Origin: Topomyia yanbarensis
Lineage: Eukaryota; Arthropoda; Insecta; Diptera; Culicidae
Assembly: GCF_030247195.1 (NCBI RefSeq)
Contig: NC_080671.1
Span: forward strand, 427,490,539-427,554,538
DNA: 64,000 nucleotides
Direction: 5' to 3'
The notes beneath the pieces were generated by a model. The model saw nothing but the letters and a program-made list of their open reading frames with translations. It did no database searches and was not told the origin of the DNA. The position numbers and the translations under genes were made by a program. This document shows positions 44,371-55,689 of the stretch, piece after piece (the stretch's first letter is position 1; each line of letters starts with the position of its first letter).

Positions 44371-44789
44371 TAGGGTTACCAATGGTCCTTATTTTAAAGG
44401 ACATGTCCTTAATTTCGATGATTTGGGAAAGAGTCCTTAATTTTACTTCAAATGTCCTTAGTTTTAATCTCAATCCATGTTATATTTGAAATCAATTAGA
44501 TTAAATTCACTCAAGCGAATGAAATATTTTACTCGCCATTATAGTTGTTCAATTCCTTATCGTCTTTTGATTTGTTATAATCAGATTAATGATTCAAAAA
44601 CATTGATTAATTTTATTGCTTGAAGAAAAGTTACAAATTAATACTTTTCATGTTTCTCATCGTGTTGAGCGCTAACACAAAAAAACGATTTGTCCTCTAT
44701 TTCGAACCATCGTATTTTAAACAGCTATCACTCTTTATAGCACAGTCGGCAAATTTCTTAGTTACTTCATGGACTTTAATCAATTAGTT

Positions 44790-45260
44790 CTATACTTGAG
44801 CATGAGCATGAGCATGATGACCGTACAATTCGTAGTTGCTACTCCGTGATTGACCAGAACAAGCGAAATTGAACAGAGAATCAACGAATGGGGCCTGGGA
44901 GTAGATATCCATCCTCAATGTGCACGTTTCGAGAGTTCTATACTTTGAAATGCCAATAACGGCGCCGGCCACGTCCTTACAGTCATCGGGTATGGGAAGG
45001 AATGTTAGTGTAACAAACGTTGTTATGGAGACCATGTATACCTCTGCATCTCCACGTTTGTCACGGGAAGGTGTTTTTGTTAGTAGGGTGGGGTATGGAG
45101 TTAGGCAAAATCTGGATTCACCTTGATAAGTGATACGATCTGTCATTCTCAGAACTGTTATCATGTGATTATTGATCTGGGCAGCCGGCTGCCGAGAATT
45201 CATGGTAGATTTATCGTTTATTGAATTTATTTGGAAATGCTTGGTTTGTAAAGAATGCAA
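44790..45260 (-). CDS. Unrecognised 156-codon open frame near the 3' end of the 2.4-kb segment
   Basis: The frame starts MHSLQTKHFQINSINDKSTM and later contains DAEVYMVSITTFVTLTFLPI, PDDCKDVAGAVIGISKYRT and SLFNFACSGQSRSSNYELYG. It ends with an HHAHAHAQV tail created by the ATGCTC repeat and the flanking direct repeat. It has four cysteines after residue 50, no signal peptide and no known motif. A diverged partial copy of its CCTTACAGTCATCGGG..GGAAGGAATGTTAGT stretch exists at about 46270-46420. The terminal part is clearly fortuitous, and the whole frame may be. Confidence 0.2.
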   Translation of the reverse strand: MHSLQTKHFQINSINDKSTMNSRQPAAQINNHMITVLRMTDRITYQGESRFCLTPYPTLLTKTPSRDKRGDAEVYMVSITTFVTLTFLPIPDDCKDVAGAVIGISKYRTLETCTLRMDIYSQAPFVDSLFNFACSGQSRSSNYELYGHHAHAHAQV

Positions 45261-47174
45261 CTTAAACTCCGGACAGCCGACTGTCGGGAGTGTTGCTTAT
45301 GTTTAATTGAATCAACCGTCAACGATTTTATTATGCTTTGTTTCTGTAATCCGGCGAAACGCGACATTCCAAGAACAATACGATGTAATGAAAAGCGATT
45401 ACCTTTACTGCCTCGAGACATTTATCGAAAAAAATGCTAATAACTTGAAGAGTTCGTAATACAAGCATTATAAACCGCGTGTAAACTTTGGTGTTTGTTA
45501 TAAGAAATGAAATGATAATTACGTATTAGTTTTATTCTCCATAAATAATTTGATATGATGTGAGCTAATATGTTATCATTATTCGCGCGCGTTGTTATGT
45601 TAACTTAAGTGCATTTTGAGCGGTACAAATACAGTACTATGTACCTAAGTACCTGAAACGACCGACTTTTATATGTAGAACTACAACCGGTGACGCGCGC
45701 GTGTTTTTATACTAACTACTAAAATCTTAACTAGAACAAGATTATTAGAACGAAAAGAAACCAATCAACCAATTTAAAACCGCAATATGCCAAAATCAGA
45801 AAAAGCAGAAGGTGCAAGAAATGAAATTTGGTTCTCTTTGGCGTCAATACTCGAACTTCAACATTATTATGCTTATGACGAAATATGGTTAATATGTCAA
45901 TCAGTAATATACCGCATGCACTACTCAAAAGTATATGAAAGCACTTAACACAATGAGAACAACTATTATAATGAACATGATTTAACCGACCAAAAGAAAA
46001 CCAATGAACATGACAATGAAACATTCGTTTTTCGTGCAGTCATGGCTGCCGCAAACTGGTAATTGGTTCCTGATCCTTCTCACGAATTTATCCCTCGCAC
46101 TCGATTTAATAGTCATCACTCCATTTAAACAAGACCATGCGTACTCCCCACGTACATCAAACGCCCTAGCATAGCTTAGCATAGCATAGCAAAAACGACC
46201 GCACTCATCATGGGTGGCTGATACAGTGAAATCTGTTTATACAATACAGTATAGTTCACTGCACACCTGGCCATGTCCTTACGATCGCCAAAAGGAAGGA
46301 AATGTTAGTTGAATACCTACTTAAGAAGATGCGGGAAACCCACGCAATCTTCATAGGCATTACGGATGTTAGAATTGGTTAGTAGGGCAGGAAAATGGGA
46401 TTGGGTTTGGAGTGATTTATATAATATTCAAGTAAGTAGATAATAAAAATTAATTATAAATTAGATTGATCTCACCAAATTCACTTGGCTGATCTGTAAC
46501 AGCTTCAGGAACCATCGTTATACTACTTTTTCCGAGCATTCCGCTTAGATGGAATATCGCAACAATAAAAAGTCTCAGATGAAGTTGACGAAGAAAGCAT
46601 CGATGATGGGTTTTGGTTTTGGTTTTGATGGCAAACCACTAACAGACCAATACCGAGCTGTATACTGTTATGGAGACAGCAAAACACAACAGATTCGAAT
46701 GTGCAAGAGTACAGCACAGTTTTCAAATTTCCTCAACGCGAGAAAAAAAAGCCGAGAATTGCAGCACCAAGAACTTTTTTGCGAGAAAACACGTTCACCT
46801 TAGGTCAAAGCCTTCTTCTTAGTATAGGAGGGCACTTATATCAATTCACTTATGTATTATGCAACTTATCACAAAAGCGTATTTCTGCTTTTAGCAAAAT
46901 AGTTCTTTTAATTCAATTAAACTTTCACCACACGACCGCTAGTTCAGTGCTACGCCACCCGGCAACAAAATAATGATACGATAAATTTATTCATCTTCAG
47001 ACGCAGACGTATTCTCGAATTCACATGATATTACATGTCGTAATATTAAAACATTTATGTATTCTATTCACATGGTGACAATTAAATAAATTATTATTTT
47101 CCACTCGCAAAGTTTTCACACGCGAAGCAAAGAAAAAATTTCATCCGTCATCGTCGCCTACTGCGATCGAAGTC
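44798..47174 (-). mobile_element. 2.4-kb segment between 24-bp direct repeats (candidate retroposed insertion)
   Basis: CTTTAATCAATTAGTTCTAT with ACTT occurs at 44774-44797 and again at 47175-47198, identical over 24 bp. Next to the left copy is GAGCATGAGCATGAGCATGA, which on the minus strand is an (ATGCTC)n tail at the 3' end. A long target duplication plus a simple-repeat tail is what target-primed reverse transcription leaves, so a minus-strand retroposed insertion is plausible. No RT is recognised inside. Confidence 0.4.
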
Positions 47175-47199
47175 CTTTAATCAATTAGTTCTATACTTA

Positions 47200-47600
47200 A
47201 GGAAAAACTTTGAATTTTGGAAATGAAAATGAAAAAAAATAGGAGTTCACGTACTAATATCCATACAAATTTTAAATGCAACGCGGGATGCCACGACCTA
47301 ATATTCTGCATAGTTTCTTAGGACCCCAGAAGAACAAAAAAGCGCTGTTCTAAAAAAAATATTGGAAATCCCACACAAACCACCACAAACACATTTTAGT
47401 CAAAAATGAGTAAAATTTGTTAGTCTCGATCAAAATTCATTGTCCTTATTTCGCTTTCAGCCCATTTGGTAACCCCATTGCAAAAACATACAACTAAATG
47501 TGAACGGCACAGAAAGGTGGAGTGCTTTACCAAAACATTACACTCTACGGTGAATGTGAAGAAAATAAGATATTTTTCCTCCTAGTGCTACGAGCTACAT
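47200..47600. other. Short AT-rich spacer
   Basis: It contains a CAAAAATGAGTAAAATTTGT phrase at 47400, shared with the palindromic element at 52813-53206. No gene. Confidence 0.4.
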
Positions 47601-47614
47601 CTATCTATCTATCT

Positions 47615-47655
<41 letters not shown>

Positions 47656-47660
47656 ATATA
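47601..47660 (+). repeat. (TCTA)n microsatellite
   Basis: About thirteen TCTA/CTAT units with one CTTC interruption, turning into TATATATATA at the Helitron-like 5' end. Helitron starts with TCTATA and A/T-rich leaders are prone to such expansion. Confidence 0.9.
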
Positions 47661-47875
47661 TATAAAAGTCAAAGTTTGTATGTATATGATTTATAGACTC
47701 CCAAACGGCTTAACCGATTTCCGTAAAAATTTGCATACAGTAGCTATTTGGTATAGGGCGTGTTTGTGTGCTATTAGTTGGAGATTATCTGCCCGCCAGA
47801 TGGCGCTTTGGAACAAATTGTGTTTTCCTCCTATTTCGCAGAGTGTCGCAGCAACGCGCGATGGGTATTAGCTAG
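47651..47875 (+). mobile_element. Non-autonomous Helitron-like element, tandem copy 2
   Basis: It starts TCTATATATATATAAAAGTC and ends GCGCGATGGGTATTAGCTAG, followed by T: the TC...CTAG/T pattern of Helitrons, which make no target duplication. Interior landmarks: TCCCAAACGGCTTAACCGAT, GTGTGCTATTAGTTGGAGAT and CCGCCAGATGGCGCTTTGGA. No Rep/helicase is present. A 63-codon frame runs through but has no known motif. Confidence 0.7.
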
Positions 47876-47879
47876 TTTA

Positions 47880-48098
47880 TCTATATAAAAGTCAATGTTT
47901 GTATGTATATGATTTATAGTCTCCCAAACGGCTTAACCGATTGCTGTAAAAATTTGCACATAGTAAGCATTTGTTATGGAGCGTGTTTGTGTGCTATTAG
48001 TTGGGGATTATCTGTCCGCCATATGGCGCTTCGGAACAAATGGTGTTTTCTTCCTATTTCGTTGAATATCGCAGCAACGCGCGATGGGTATTAGCTAG
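47880..48098 (+). mobile_element. Non-autonomous Helitron-like element, tandem copy 3
   Basis: It starts TCTATATAAAAGTCAATG four bases after copy 2 ends and stops with GATGGGTATTAGCTAG then T. It is collinear with copy 2 throughout, with scattered substitutions. Head-to-tail Helitrons are a known product of rolling-circle transposition. Confidence 0.7.
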
Positions 48099-48099
48099 T

Positions 48100-51055
48100 A
48101 AGAAATAAAACAGTGCATATTTATTTGTTTTGAAGCGTTTTATACAATAAATAGCAATGGAAGCGCTCCAAAATTCTGTCGAGTGGTCACTTTAATTCGA
48201 AATTCTAATTGATTTCAACGCATACCCATGTGTCTCTTGAAGTCTATCCCCTGCTCAGTAAAATTCTGCTGGTCAAAGTACCATAAGAGGCGGTAAACCT
48301 ACCTCTATTTGAGAGCTCAATTGGTCAACTGAGTCATCAAAAACTCTTGATATCCAAAAGAATTCGAAATTATTCCAACAATTTAAATTTAAAATTTAAT
48401 ATATTTGGTTTGCCGTTCATTGATACAAAATCTATAAAAAATCATATTAAGATACGAGATGATACCGAAACATTTTGGTAAAGGGGTCATACTCAAATGA
48501 CGTAGCTTTTTTCGTCGATTTTAGACTACCCCTAGCAAAGAGGCCAGGGATGGAAAAAAGATTCGTTTTACAATTCTTTCAAATACGGCCTTTTATCAAC
48601 ATTTTCATTATAACAGTAAATTGCGTAAACAACATGCCCCTTTCGTGACGAGTATAGTGTTAATAGTTAATTTTATATGTCATGGAGAATGAAGAGAAGA
48701 TCTCTTAGTTCACAATCTTGCAACTGCCAATGATTATAATAAGCATACGTTCAACAAAATTGCTAAATTGCGTTTGATTGATTTCGAAGAGAAACTATAA
48801 CATACTGCTAAGAGAGAGAGCGTGCAACGGCAAGTTAAACCCGTCAAAAGTGCTGGTTTGTGACTCGGGCATTTGTGAAAAATGCGGTATCGGTTCGCTG
48901 TTAGGGGTCAGCTAAACGACATGGAGTGTTTTCATTGCCCCGGCCAAATACTAAGAAATCGAGATGCCTCACTATGGAGGATCAGTCGAGCGAGCCTAGT
49001 TCTCCTCCACAGGAGAAAGAAGTAAGGCGGACAAAAGTTCCCCCTGAGAAGATCATTGCGGTGACTTCCGGGATCGTTTACGGCGACTAGACGATCCGAA
49101 GTTATTTCGGTACCGTCACTAAGGAGATTCCAACAAATGATCCTTGCTCACCCACCCAACTAACCACCAAGGACTGCTGCCGGAGCAGTGAATAAACACG
49201 ACGAAGGAGAACCTGGCCGTTGTAGTCCCGGCCGGTCGGAAGGAACCGATCGTATTCCCACCAACAGTAGCAGCAGATCGGCGAGATCCAGCAGTTAACA
49301 GTACAGCAGAGGAAATAAAAGTCGGTAAATTTATTTTGTTTGTTTACCTTTTTTTGTTTATGTGTGAAAATCCGAAATTCAGGAGAGCCCTACTTACAGC
49401 ATTAATAGACAGTACAGATGTCAGTAAAGCATCACCATAACAAATTTCAATGTAAAGTATTCTTGAGCAGTTTCCAGCTCCAAATCAAAAAGGGAATTCC
49501 CAAATCATGAACACTTTTTTGAAGTCGAATCCCTCCACGCCGAATCGATCTGCCGCCGAAAGTTACCATCGGCGTAAAACCGCCACCGGGTTCAAATTTC
49601 CTTTGTGCTGCGGCTGATCAACAATATACATCGGGGCACAGATCTAATCGGAAGCGGCCGGGCTCATCATCCTATAGATTCACAGGATAAACGGAACAAT
49701 CACCGTGGTAAAAAAAAGAAAACAACTTGCTTTGATATTCAATAAATCAAACATCGATAGATGCGGTTGCCTCTCGCTGTTGGGTCGGTTGGTTGGTTGG
49801 TCTGGCCTGACCCAGAGTCTGCCATGACGATCTCTTTCACCTCGACTATTGTCTTCGGTTCGGATTCAATGGGTGGCGTTGTTGTCGGTCGGCGACTTCA
49901 TTCCAGTACGGAAAACATAAGCTTTCCGTGTCGAACGTGGGATTTGCTTTGGTTGTCTTGCAACATGCTCCTTTAGTTTCTTCGTATGCAACTTAGGAAG
50001 TGCAAGGTAGAACAACAATAACAGATACGGCTGCCAGTGGCTGTAAGATGGGTTACCCCCGCGCAGCCCCGTTGCAAGGTGTGTGGAAAAAAGCGTGCAA
50101 GACGGAAGGGTGAAAATTAGCATTACACTTTGTTGTCTTCACGATTTCCATGCTTGACACTTGAATGTCGTGATTCTTGACGTTGAGAGGGGTTATAAAC
50201 TCGACTTTCAATGAAGCATAGTAGGCGCAAATATGGTTCAAATCTCGTGGAAAATTAGCGATGCTGTGTAGCTTGAATTGTATTGTTATTGTGTTATCAT
50301 CAAAGTGACATTCGAAAACAAAATCCTTCCGATCGAGAGCATCCAACACCTTGTTGTTGCCAGTATGCTTATCAGCAGGCGGCAAAAAATATGCATACAT
50401 ATGCAGTAATAGCTGGAGTCCATTGCACCTGGAACTTTTCACTCGCGAATGCACTCAGGAACTGGAATAAAAAAAATGGAATGCGAAGGAAAAGTTTCCT
50501 CTTGCGGGGCTGGGAACACCTCACTGACTTCATACATTCCTACATAGATATGTGTAACGTTGATACGATCGCCTACTGTCTGGGCAAATTAGCATAAGTG
50601 GATGGTGGCTTCGCTTACGAATGGCCGGCGGATTTACTGCCGGATCAGTTAGTGCGGTTAGATGACGAGATAAAGTTAAGTTTTATTTCGCTTTTATTGC
50701 ACCACTTCTGCCACCGGCTGGCCACCACGGCTCCGATGGCACGTGTGTAGGAGGATCTGAGATCTGAAGTGATTCGAGTGAATAATTGCTCAATTCGACG
50801 ATGAAGATTTATGGACGCCAGATTCGAATCGGCGGTCGCATTTTTTTCGAGAACGTGGGCTGGATGATCGCTGGCTGGCAATCGGTTAATTAATTGGCCT
50901 GGATCTGGGACATTGCCCGTTGCACTACATATATTTCTAATTAATCGGGTTCCGGTTAGATTTTATTCAAAAAAAGAGTTGCAGCACAGAAGTAATAGTG
51001 GAAAGCGATGTGTAAAAATGAATAATTTATTTCGGAAAGAGTGAAATAAAAAAAA
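48100..51055. other. Unassigned region
   Basis: The stretch 48800-49330 is GC-richer. From 48979 it reads MEDQSSEPSSPPQEKEVRRT and KVPPEKIIAVTSGIVYGD before a stop, perhaps the start of an element ORF1 or a host leader exon. Frames at 49761-50881 are anonymous. No splice model can be supported. Confidence 0.3.
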
Positions 51056-51063
51056 CTGTAAAT

Positions 51064-52308
51064 AGTAAAGAGTAAAGAGTAAAGAGTAAAGAGTAAAGAG
51101 TAAAGAGTAAAGAGTAAAGAGTAAAGAGTAAAGAGTAAAGAGTAAAGAGTAAAGAGTAAAGAGTAAAGAGTAAAGAGTAAAGAGTAAAGAGTAAAGAGTA
51201 AAGAGTAAAGAGTAAAGAGTAAAGAGTAAAGAGTAAAGAGTAAAGAGTAAAGAGTAAAGAGTAAAGAGTAAAGAGTAAAGAGTAAAGAGTAAAGAGTAAA
51301 GAGTAAAGAGTAAAGAGTAAAGAGTAAAGAGTAAAGAGTAAAGAGTAAAGAGTAAAGAGTAAAGAGTAAAGAGTAAAGAGTAAAGAGTAAAGAGTAAAGA
51401 GTAAAGAGTAAAGAGTAAAGAGTAAAGAGTAAAGAGTAAAGAGTAAAGAGTAAAGAGTAAAGAGTAAAGAGTAAAGAGTAAAGAGTAAAGAGTAAAGAGT
51501 AAAGAGTAAAGAGTAAAGAGTAAAGAGTAAAGAGTAAAGAGTAAAGAGTAAAGAGTAAAGAGTAAAGAGTAAAGAGTAAAGAGTAAAGAGTAAAGAGTAA
51601 AGAGTAAAGAGTAAAGAGTAAAGAGTAAAGAGTAAAGAGTAAAGAGTAAAGAGTAAAGAGTAAAGAGTAAAGAGTAAAGAGTAAAGAGTAAAGAGTAAAG
51701 AGTAAAGAGTAAAGAGTAAAGAGTAAAGAGTAAAGAGTAAAGAGTAAAGAGTAAAGAGTAAAGAGTAAAGAGTAAAGAGTAAAGAGTAAAGAGTAAAGAG
51801 TAAAGAGTAAAGAGTAAAGAGTAAAGAGTAAAGAGTAAAGAGTAAAGAGTAAAGAGTAAAGAGTAAAGAGTAAAGAGTAAAGAGTAAAGAGTAAAGAGTA
51901 AAGAGTAAAGAGTAAAGAGTAAAGAGTAAAGAGTAAAGAGTAAAGAGTAAAGAGTAAAGAGTAAAGAGTAAAGAGTAAAGAGTAAAGAGTAAAGAGTAAA
52001 GAGTAAAGAGTAAAGAGTAAAGAGTAAAGAGTAAAGAGTAAAGAGTAAAGAGTAAAGAGTAAAGAGTAAAGAGTAAAGAGTAAAGAGTAAGGAGTAAAGA
52101 GTAAAGAGTAAAGAGTAAAGAGTAAAGAGTAAAGAGTAAAGAGTAAAGAGTAAAGAGTAAAGAGTAAAGAGTAAAGAGTAAAGAGTAAAGAGTAAAGAGT
52201 AAAGAGTAAAGAGTAAAGAGTAAAGAGTAAAGAGTAAAGAGTAAAGAGTAAAGAGTAAAGAGTAAAGAGTAAAGAGTAAAGAGTAAAGAGTAAAGAGTAA
52301 AGAGTAAG
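51064..52308. repeat. 7-bp tandem array (AGTAAAG)n, about 178 copies
   Basis: The unit AGTAAAG repeats without interruption for about 1.24 kb. I see one variant, AGTAAGG near 52085-52091. The minus strand reads CTTTACT. Because 7 is not a multiple of 3, one 21-bp period contains all frames. None has a stop on the minus strand, giving a long artificial frame of LLFTLYS heptads, while the plus strand meets TAA every 21 bp. The array is flanked by ordinary AT-rich DNA. The homogeneity points to recent slippage or unequal exchange. Copy number in the assembly may be wrong. Confidence 0.98.
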
Positions 52309-52309
52309 T

Positions 52310-52805
52310 ACTCCTCTGATGCCTCTTTTTTAATTTTAAATATTCTGAATCTATATATTCTCCGACTTCAATTACTTCTGACTTTTCCAACTCTTCTAGC
52401 TAGTTTGGTGTTTCCGACCGTTCTGTATCTTTGGTCTTTTTTGAAATCTTTCGGCCCTTCTGCATCGTCCGATTTTCTGACACTTATTTCTCTTTTAAAT
52501 GTTATTGTTGTCTTTTAAGTTTTCTGGCTCTTTGAACGTTTCTTCTAATATCTACCTTTTCTGAATCGTCGCACATTTCATACTATAAGCAATTCCAAGA
52601 AACGCATGTTTGAAAATTTATAAGATGCTTGCGCACCCTGCACCTGTGTCTCGACAGGTTTTCAATGTTCGGAAAAATGTCTGCCGAACGAATATTGGAA
52701 AGTTAAAATAGTACCGATTGTGAGATCTTGGAATATGGCTCAACCAAAAAGTCATGAATATTATGCTGATAATAAATGGGTCGTAATGACAGTTTGATTT
52801 CGCAC
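52310..52805. other. Pyrimidine-rich flank and unassigned spacer
   Basis: TTCTGAATC, TTCCGACC and CTTCTGCATC phrases recur over 52320-52560, giving a T/C-rich strand, perhaps an older decayed repeat next to the 7-bp array. No gene. Confidence 0.4.
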
Positions 52806-52812
52806 GAGAGTT

Positions 52813-53206
52813 TACACGCTTATCCTCAGCTACTCATTGCAACTAAAACTCTTTTACTCAAAAATGAGTAAAATTTGTTTGAAAGTTCAATTTGATGTCT
52901 GATCGAAGTAGGTCATCTAAATCCGACATCGGTACTACATCATTTCGACTACTCTCACATACTTTTACTCATTTTTGACAAGGTACGGTTTTTTCACAAA
53001 TGAGTAGATTGGACGCGTTTCTGACAAAAACCGTACCTTGTCAAAAATGAGTAAAAGTAGGTGAGAGTAGTCGAAATGATGTAGTACCGATGTCGGATGG
53101 ATATGACCTTCTTCGTTCAGACATCATATTGAACTACCAAACAAATTTTACTCATTTTTGAGTAAAAGCGTTTTAGTTGCAATGAGTAGCTGAGGATAAG
53201 CGTGTA
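52813..53206. mobile_element. Full-length palindromic MITE (394 bp), TA-flanked
   Basis: The two halves are near-perfect inverted copies. CACGCTTATCCTCAGCTACT starts each arm, then AACTAAAAC, TTTTACTCAAAAATGAGTAA, GTACTACATCATTTCGACTA and TTTGACAAGGTACGGTTTTT. The centre is about 40 bp. Both ends abut TA, as for Tc1/mariner-type MITEs. Arms are more similar than in other foldbacks here, so the copy is young. Confidence 0.8.
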
Positions 53207-53417
53207 GACCTTTTTCCAACCATTTGCTGTCAGTGTCAGCGATACTGATTCTCTTAGTAATGGCTGAATATCTCTATTTTTTGTTTACTATGTATCTATC
53301 AGCACAGAAAACAGACATCCATGTTCGAACAAAAATATTTAAAAAAACGTGTAAACATTTGAATTAATATACGATAAACACTAGCGCCGCCACACCAACC
53401 TATCCCAACTATCATCC

Positions 53418-53551
53418 ATTCCGGAACCGGTTCGAAATCCTGAATGGATTCAGTATGGAATCTTGCTCAAAGAAAACAACCGATTCCGACTCTACCGGTT
53501 AATGCATTTGAGTTGGAATTCATGCTGGAAGTCCGAACCGGTTCCGGACTA
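53418..53551. mobile_element. Small inverted-repeat element
   Basis: TCCGGAACCGGTTCGAAATC at the left faces TCCGGAACCGGTTCGGACTT (inward from the right). The repeats run about 25 bp over a 134-bp element. It is similar in style to the 38803-39161 element (GGTTC/CCGGAA words). The target duplication is not clear. Confidence 0.5.
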
Positions 53552-53672
53552 GTTTGACTGGGTAGAGGAATAACCGCTGTCAATTCTGTCGAACTCAGCC
53601 ACAAAAAAACATGACGACAGTAGCGCACCTGGTTTGGATATCCCAACTACCTTCGAAATCGTTAGAGATTTT

Positions 53673-54784
53673 CAGCCCGGGGACAACTTGACAGCTTCCA
53701 TATATTCAACTCATAAGCAAATTTTGTGGTGATTTGGTGATGTCATGGCGGCTCGAATGGAACAAAATTTAAAAAAGGCGCATCCCATCTATTATTTTCT
53801 ATATCTGTAAAAAATGAACAATTTAAGCATTTCTATCACCAAATTTATTTCACTGTTCAAATTAGAAACTGTCCATACCTTAACAGAAACATATATTCCA
53901 TTTTGGATCTAAATAATCCAAGAAAAATAAATCGATTTTCAGAAATACAAGAAGATGGGTTTCAAAATCGAGCCACTTCCACTTATTTTGAAATTTCCGA
54001 AAATCTTCAGAATCGAACCAACATGAAATCCTCCTGTAGACGCCGTTCAATTAGTTTTCTGTCGGACTGGAGCTGAGTAATATGCGAAATGAATTCTGAA
54101 GGGATCCGTCCCAAACCATCGCAAAATCTTTTGAACAGAATTATTGCAAAAGTCAAACAAAACTCTGGCAGGAGTCGAACATAATTGTATATTTCTGGCA
54201 GCCATCTTGCTAAAACCGGGCACTACCGGTTTGCTGACAGAATTCTGGTAAAAGCGCACAAATTTTGCTAACTGTGTAGAAAATCCTACATATTTCGTTT
54301 ATATTCCCAAACAACATTCTAGAATTCTTGACGTTCTTTATTAATTTGAAACAAGATGTCATATGTTCACGAATTGTTTGGCTTCATGATTTACTTTCAT
54401 TGGCCAAAATGATTTTCATTCATATTTCTCGGACAAAAAGCACTGCTTACACACTTCACACAACAATAAAACCAAAAAAAAAAACAACGACTTCCAGCTA
54501 AATTTATAATAAGATTTATGTACCTTGCTGACAGTTTTCAGTTAGGGATAATTTTTTCTCTAATAATTGTTTTCTTTATCCACATTTTGGAATACGCTTT
54601 TTCTAAATGTTGTTCTTGTTGCATTGACGGCGTTCATAACACACGTAACGAAACACGCTTTTCTCTTGAAACTATTTCGTTTCGTTGTTCGTGGTACTCG
54701 TACGGAGAAGGCATACTAGCGCCACCATCAAATTAGTGGTACATATATGAAACAAGCACTATCTGTCAAGTTGTCCCCGGGCTG
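53673..54784. mobile_element. hAT-like element with perfect 22-bp terminal repeats (1112 bp)
   Basis: Both ends read inward CAGCCCGGGGACAACTTGAC then AG, identical over 22 bp. They are flanked by a perfect 8-bp duplication GAGATTTT (53665-53672 and 54785-54792). This fits hAT. The interior is AT-rich and holds no hAT transposase. Short frames at 54047-54259 and 54518-54736 have no catalytic motif, so it is non-autonomous. Identical termini suggest a fairly recent insertion. Confidence 0.85.
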
Positions 54785-54792
54785 GAGATTTT

Positions 54793-55500
54793 ACACAAGT
54801 TGAATGCTGAAGATGGACGTCTATTCTCTGTGCTATCAGTGTCATTACAATCGAAGACAAGACCGGACAATTGACTGATCCATGCGCAGTTGTGCGAGAT
54901 TGAGGTTAAATCGAGTGGAATTTTTGCCAAATGAGGTTAAATCAGGTGGCGAATCGTAAACATCGCGTATACATATATGTAAATTGTGTGAATGTGAATT
55001 GTGACAGTATGCTTTTTGATCCTATTCAAAAAACTTGCGAGAAAGTTTTTTCGTATTGAATGATTTTGACAGGTCTCGTGCTTTATTAGAGTGACACTTA
55101 TTAATAAATGGTAAACAAAAGATGCTAATGTCGAATATTTATTGACCTTTCTGTTCCCGTTAAAAAGAGAAGGCGCTGAATTATTTCGTAATGAAAACAA
55201 AATATTTTGCACTGCAAAAAGCGGTTGAGGTTAGGTATTTCGTGATGAAAACAAAGCAAACTCCTTTGACTTGTCTATAGAGTTCTATGCAAATCATATC
55301 ACACACACTAATTGGGGGTTTGCTTTCCTCCAGGTTATCATATATAAAACTGTCAGTCAATTTGAACATTTGAAATAGCTCGCCTAAAGTATTTATAATG
55401 GTTTTGAAATACTCTATGACACTGTAATACTTATTCCGGACATGCACAATACCGGTTGGTCAGGTTCCATGATGAAAATAATCCGACCGAAAAGCTATTT
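54793..55500. other. Unassigned stretch
   Basis: A short direct repeat (TATTTCGTAATGAAAACAAA at 55181 and TATTTCGTGATGAAAACAAA at 55236) is the only feature noted. No gene was recognised. Confidence 0.4.
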
Positions 55501-55505
55501 TTGAT

Positions 55506-55546
55506 TTGTTTTCCTCCACCTATGACAGGTGGAGGAAAACAAATTG
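55506..55546. repeat. Perfect 17-bp-arm hairpin
   Basis: TTTGTTTTCCTCCACCT and AGGTGGAGGAAAACAAA are exact inverted copies around ATGAC. Related GGGAGGTAAACAAA and GGGAGGAAAACAAA words recur at 55636 and 55666. It may be the terminus of a small repeat. Confidence 0.6.
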
Positions 55547-55689
55547 TTTAACCTACTAATACAGTTACAGATTGTCAAGTACTCTATAGCCTTATCCAGC
55601 TGCGTTGGAATTGTGCCGTTTTGACATTTGAATTGGGAGGTAAACAAATCGTTAACACGGCGAATTGGGAGGAAAACAAACCGCTTCTA

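Larger units (their letters stand above)
44372..47475. mobile_element. Possible DNA transposon with GGTTACCAA ends, host of a later insertion
   Basis: GGGTTACCAATGGTCCTTAT at the left and GGGGTTACCAAATGG (inward from 47475) share GGGTTACCAA, and both sides contain TCCTTA-rich sequence. No clear target duplication is visible. If real, the element is about 0.7 kb and was split by the 2.4-kb segment described next. Confidence 0.35.

Noticed and set aside
47680..48094. Two 63-codon frames inside the Helitron-like copies as a conserved gene
   Set aside because: They are similar only because the two copies are recent duplicates, and the third copy at 25.2 kb does not preserve the frame clearly.
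51064..52308. Telomeric repeat
   Set aside because: The unit AGTAAAG/CTTTACT is not TTAGG-like, lacks the G-rich strand and is internal to ordinary sequence. Mosquitoes are also not expected to use such a repeat.
50963..52390. A 475-codon minus-strand open frame of LLFTLYS heptads
   Set aside because: It is produced by a 7-bp tandem array that has no stop on that strand. It has no non-repeat domain, and both ends run out of the array at once.
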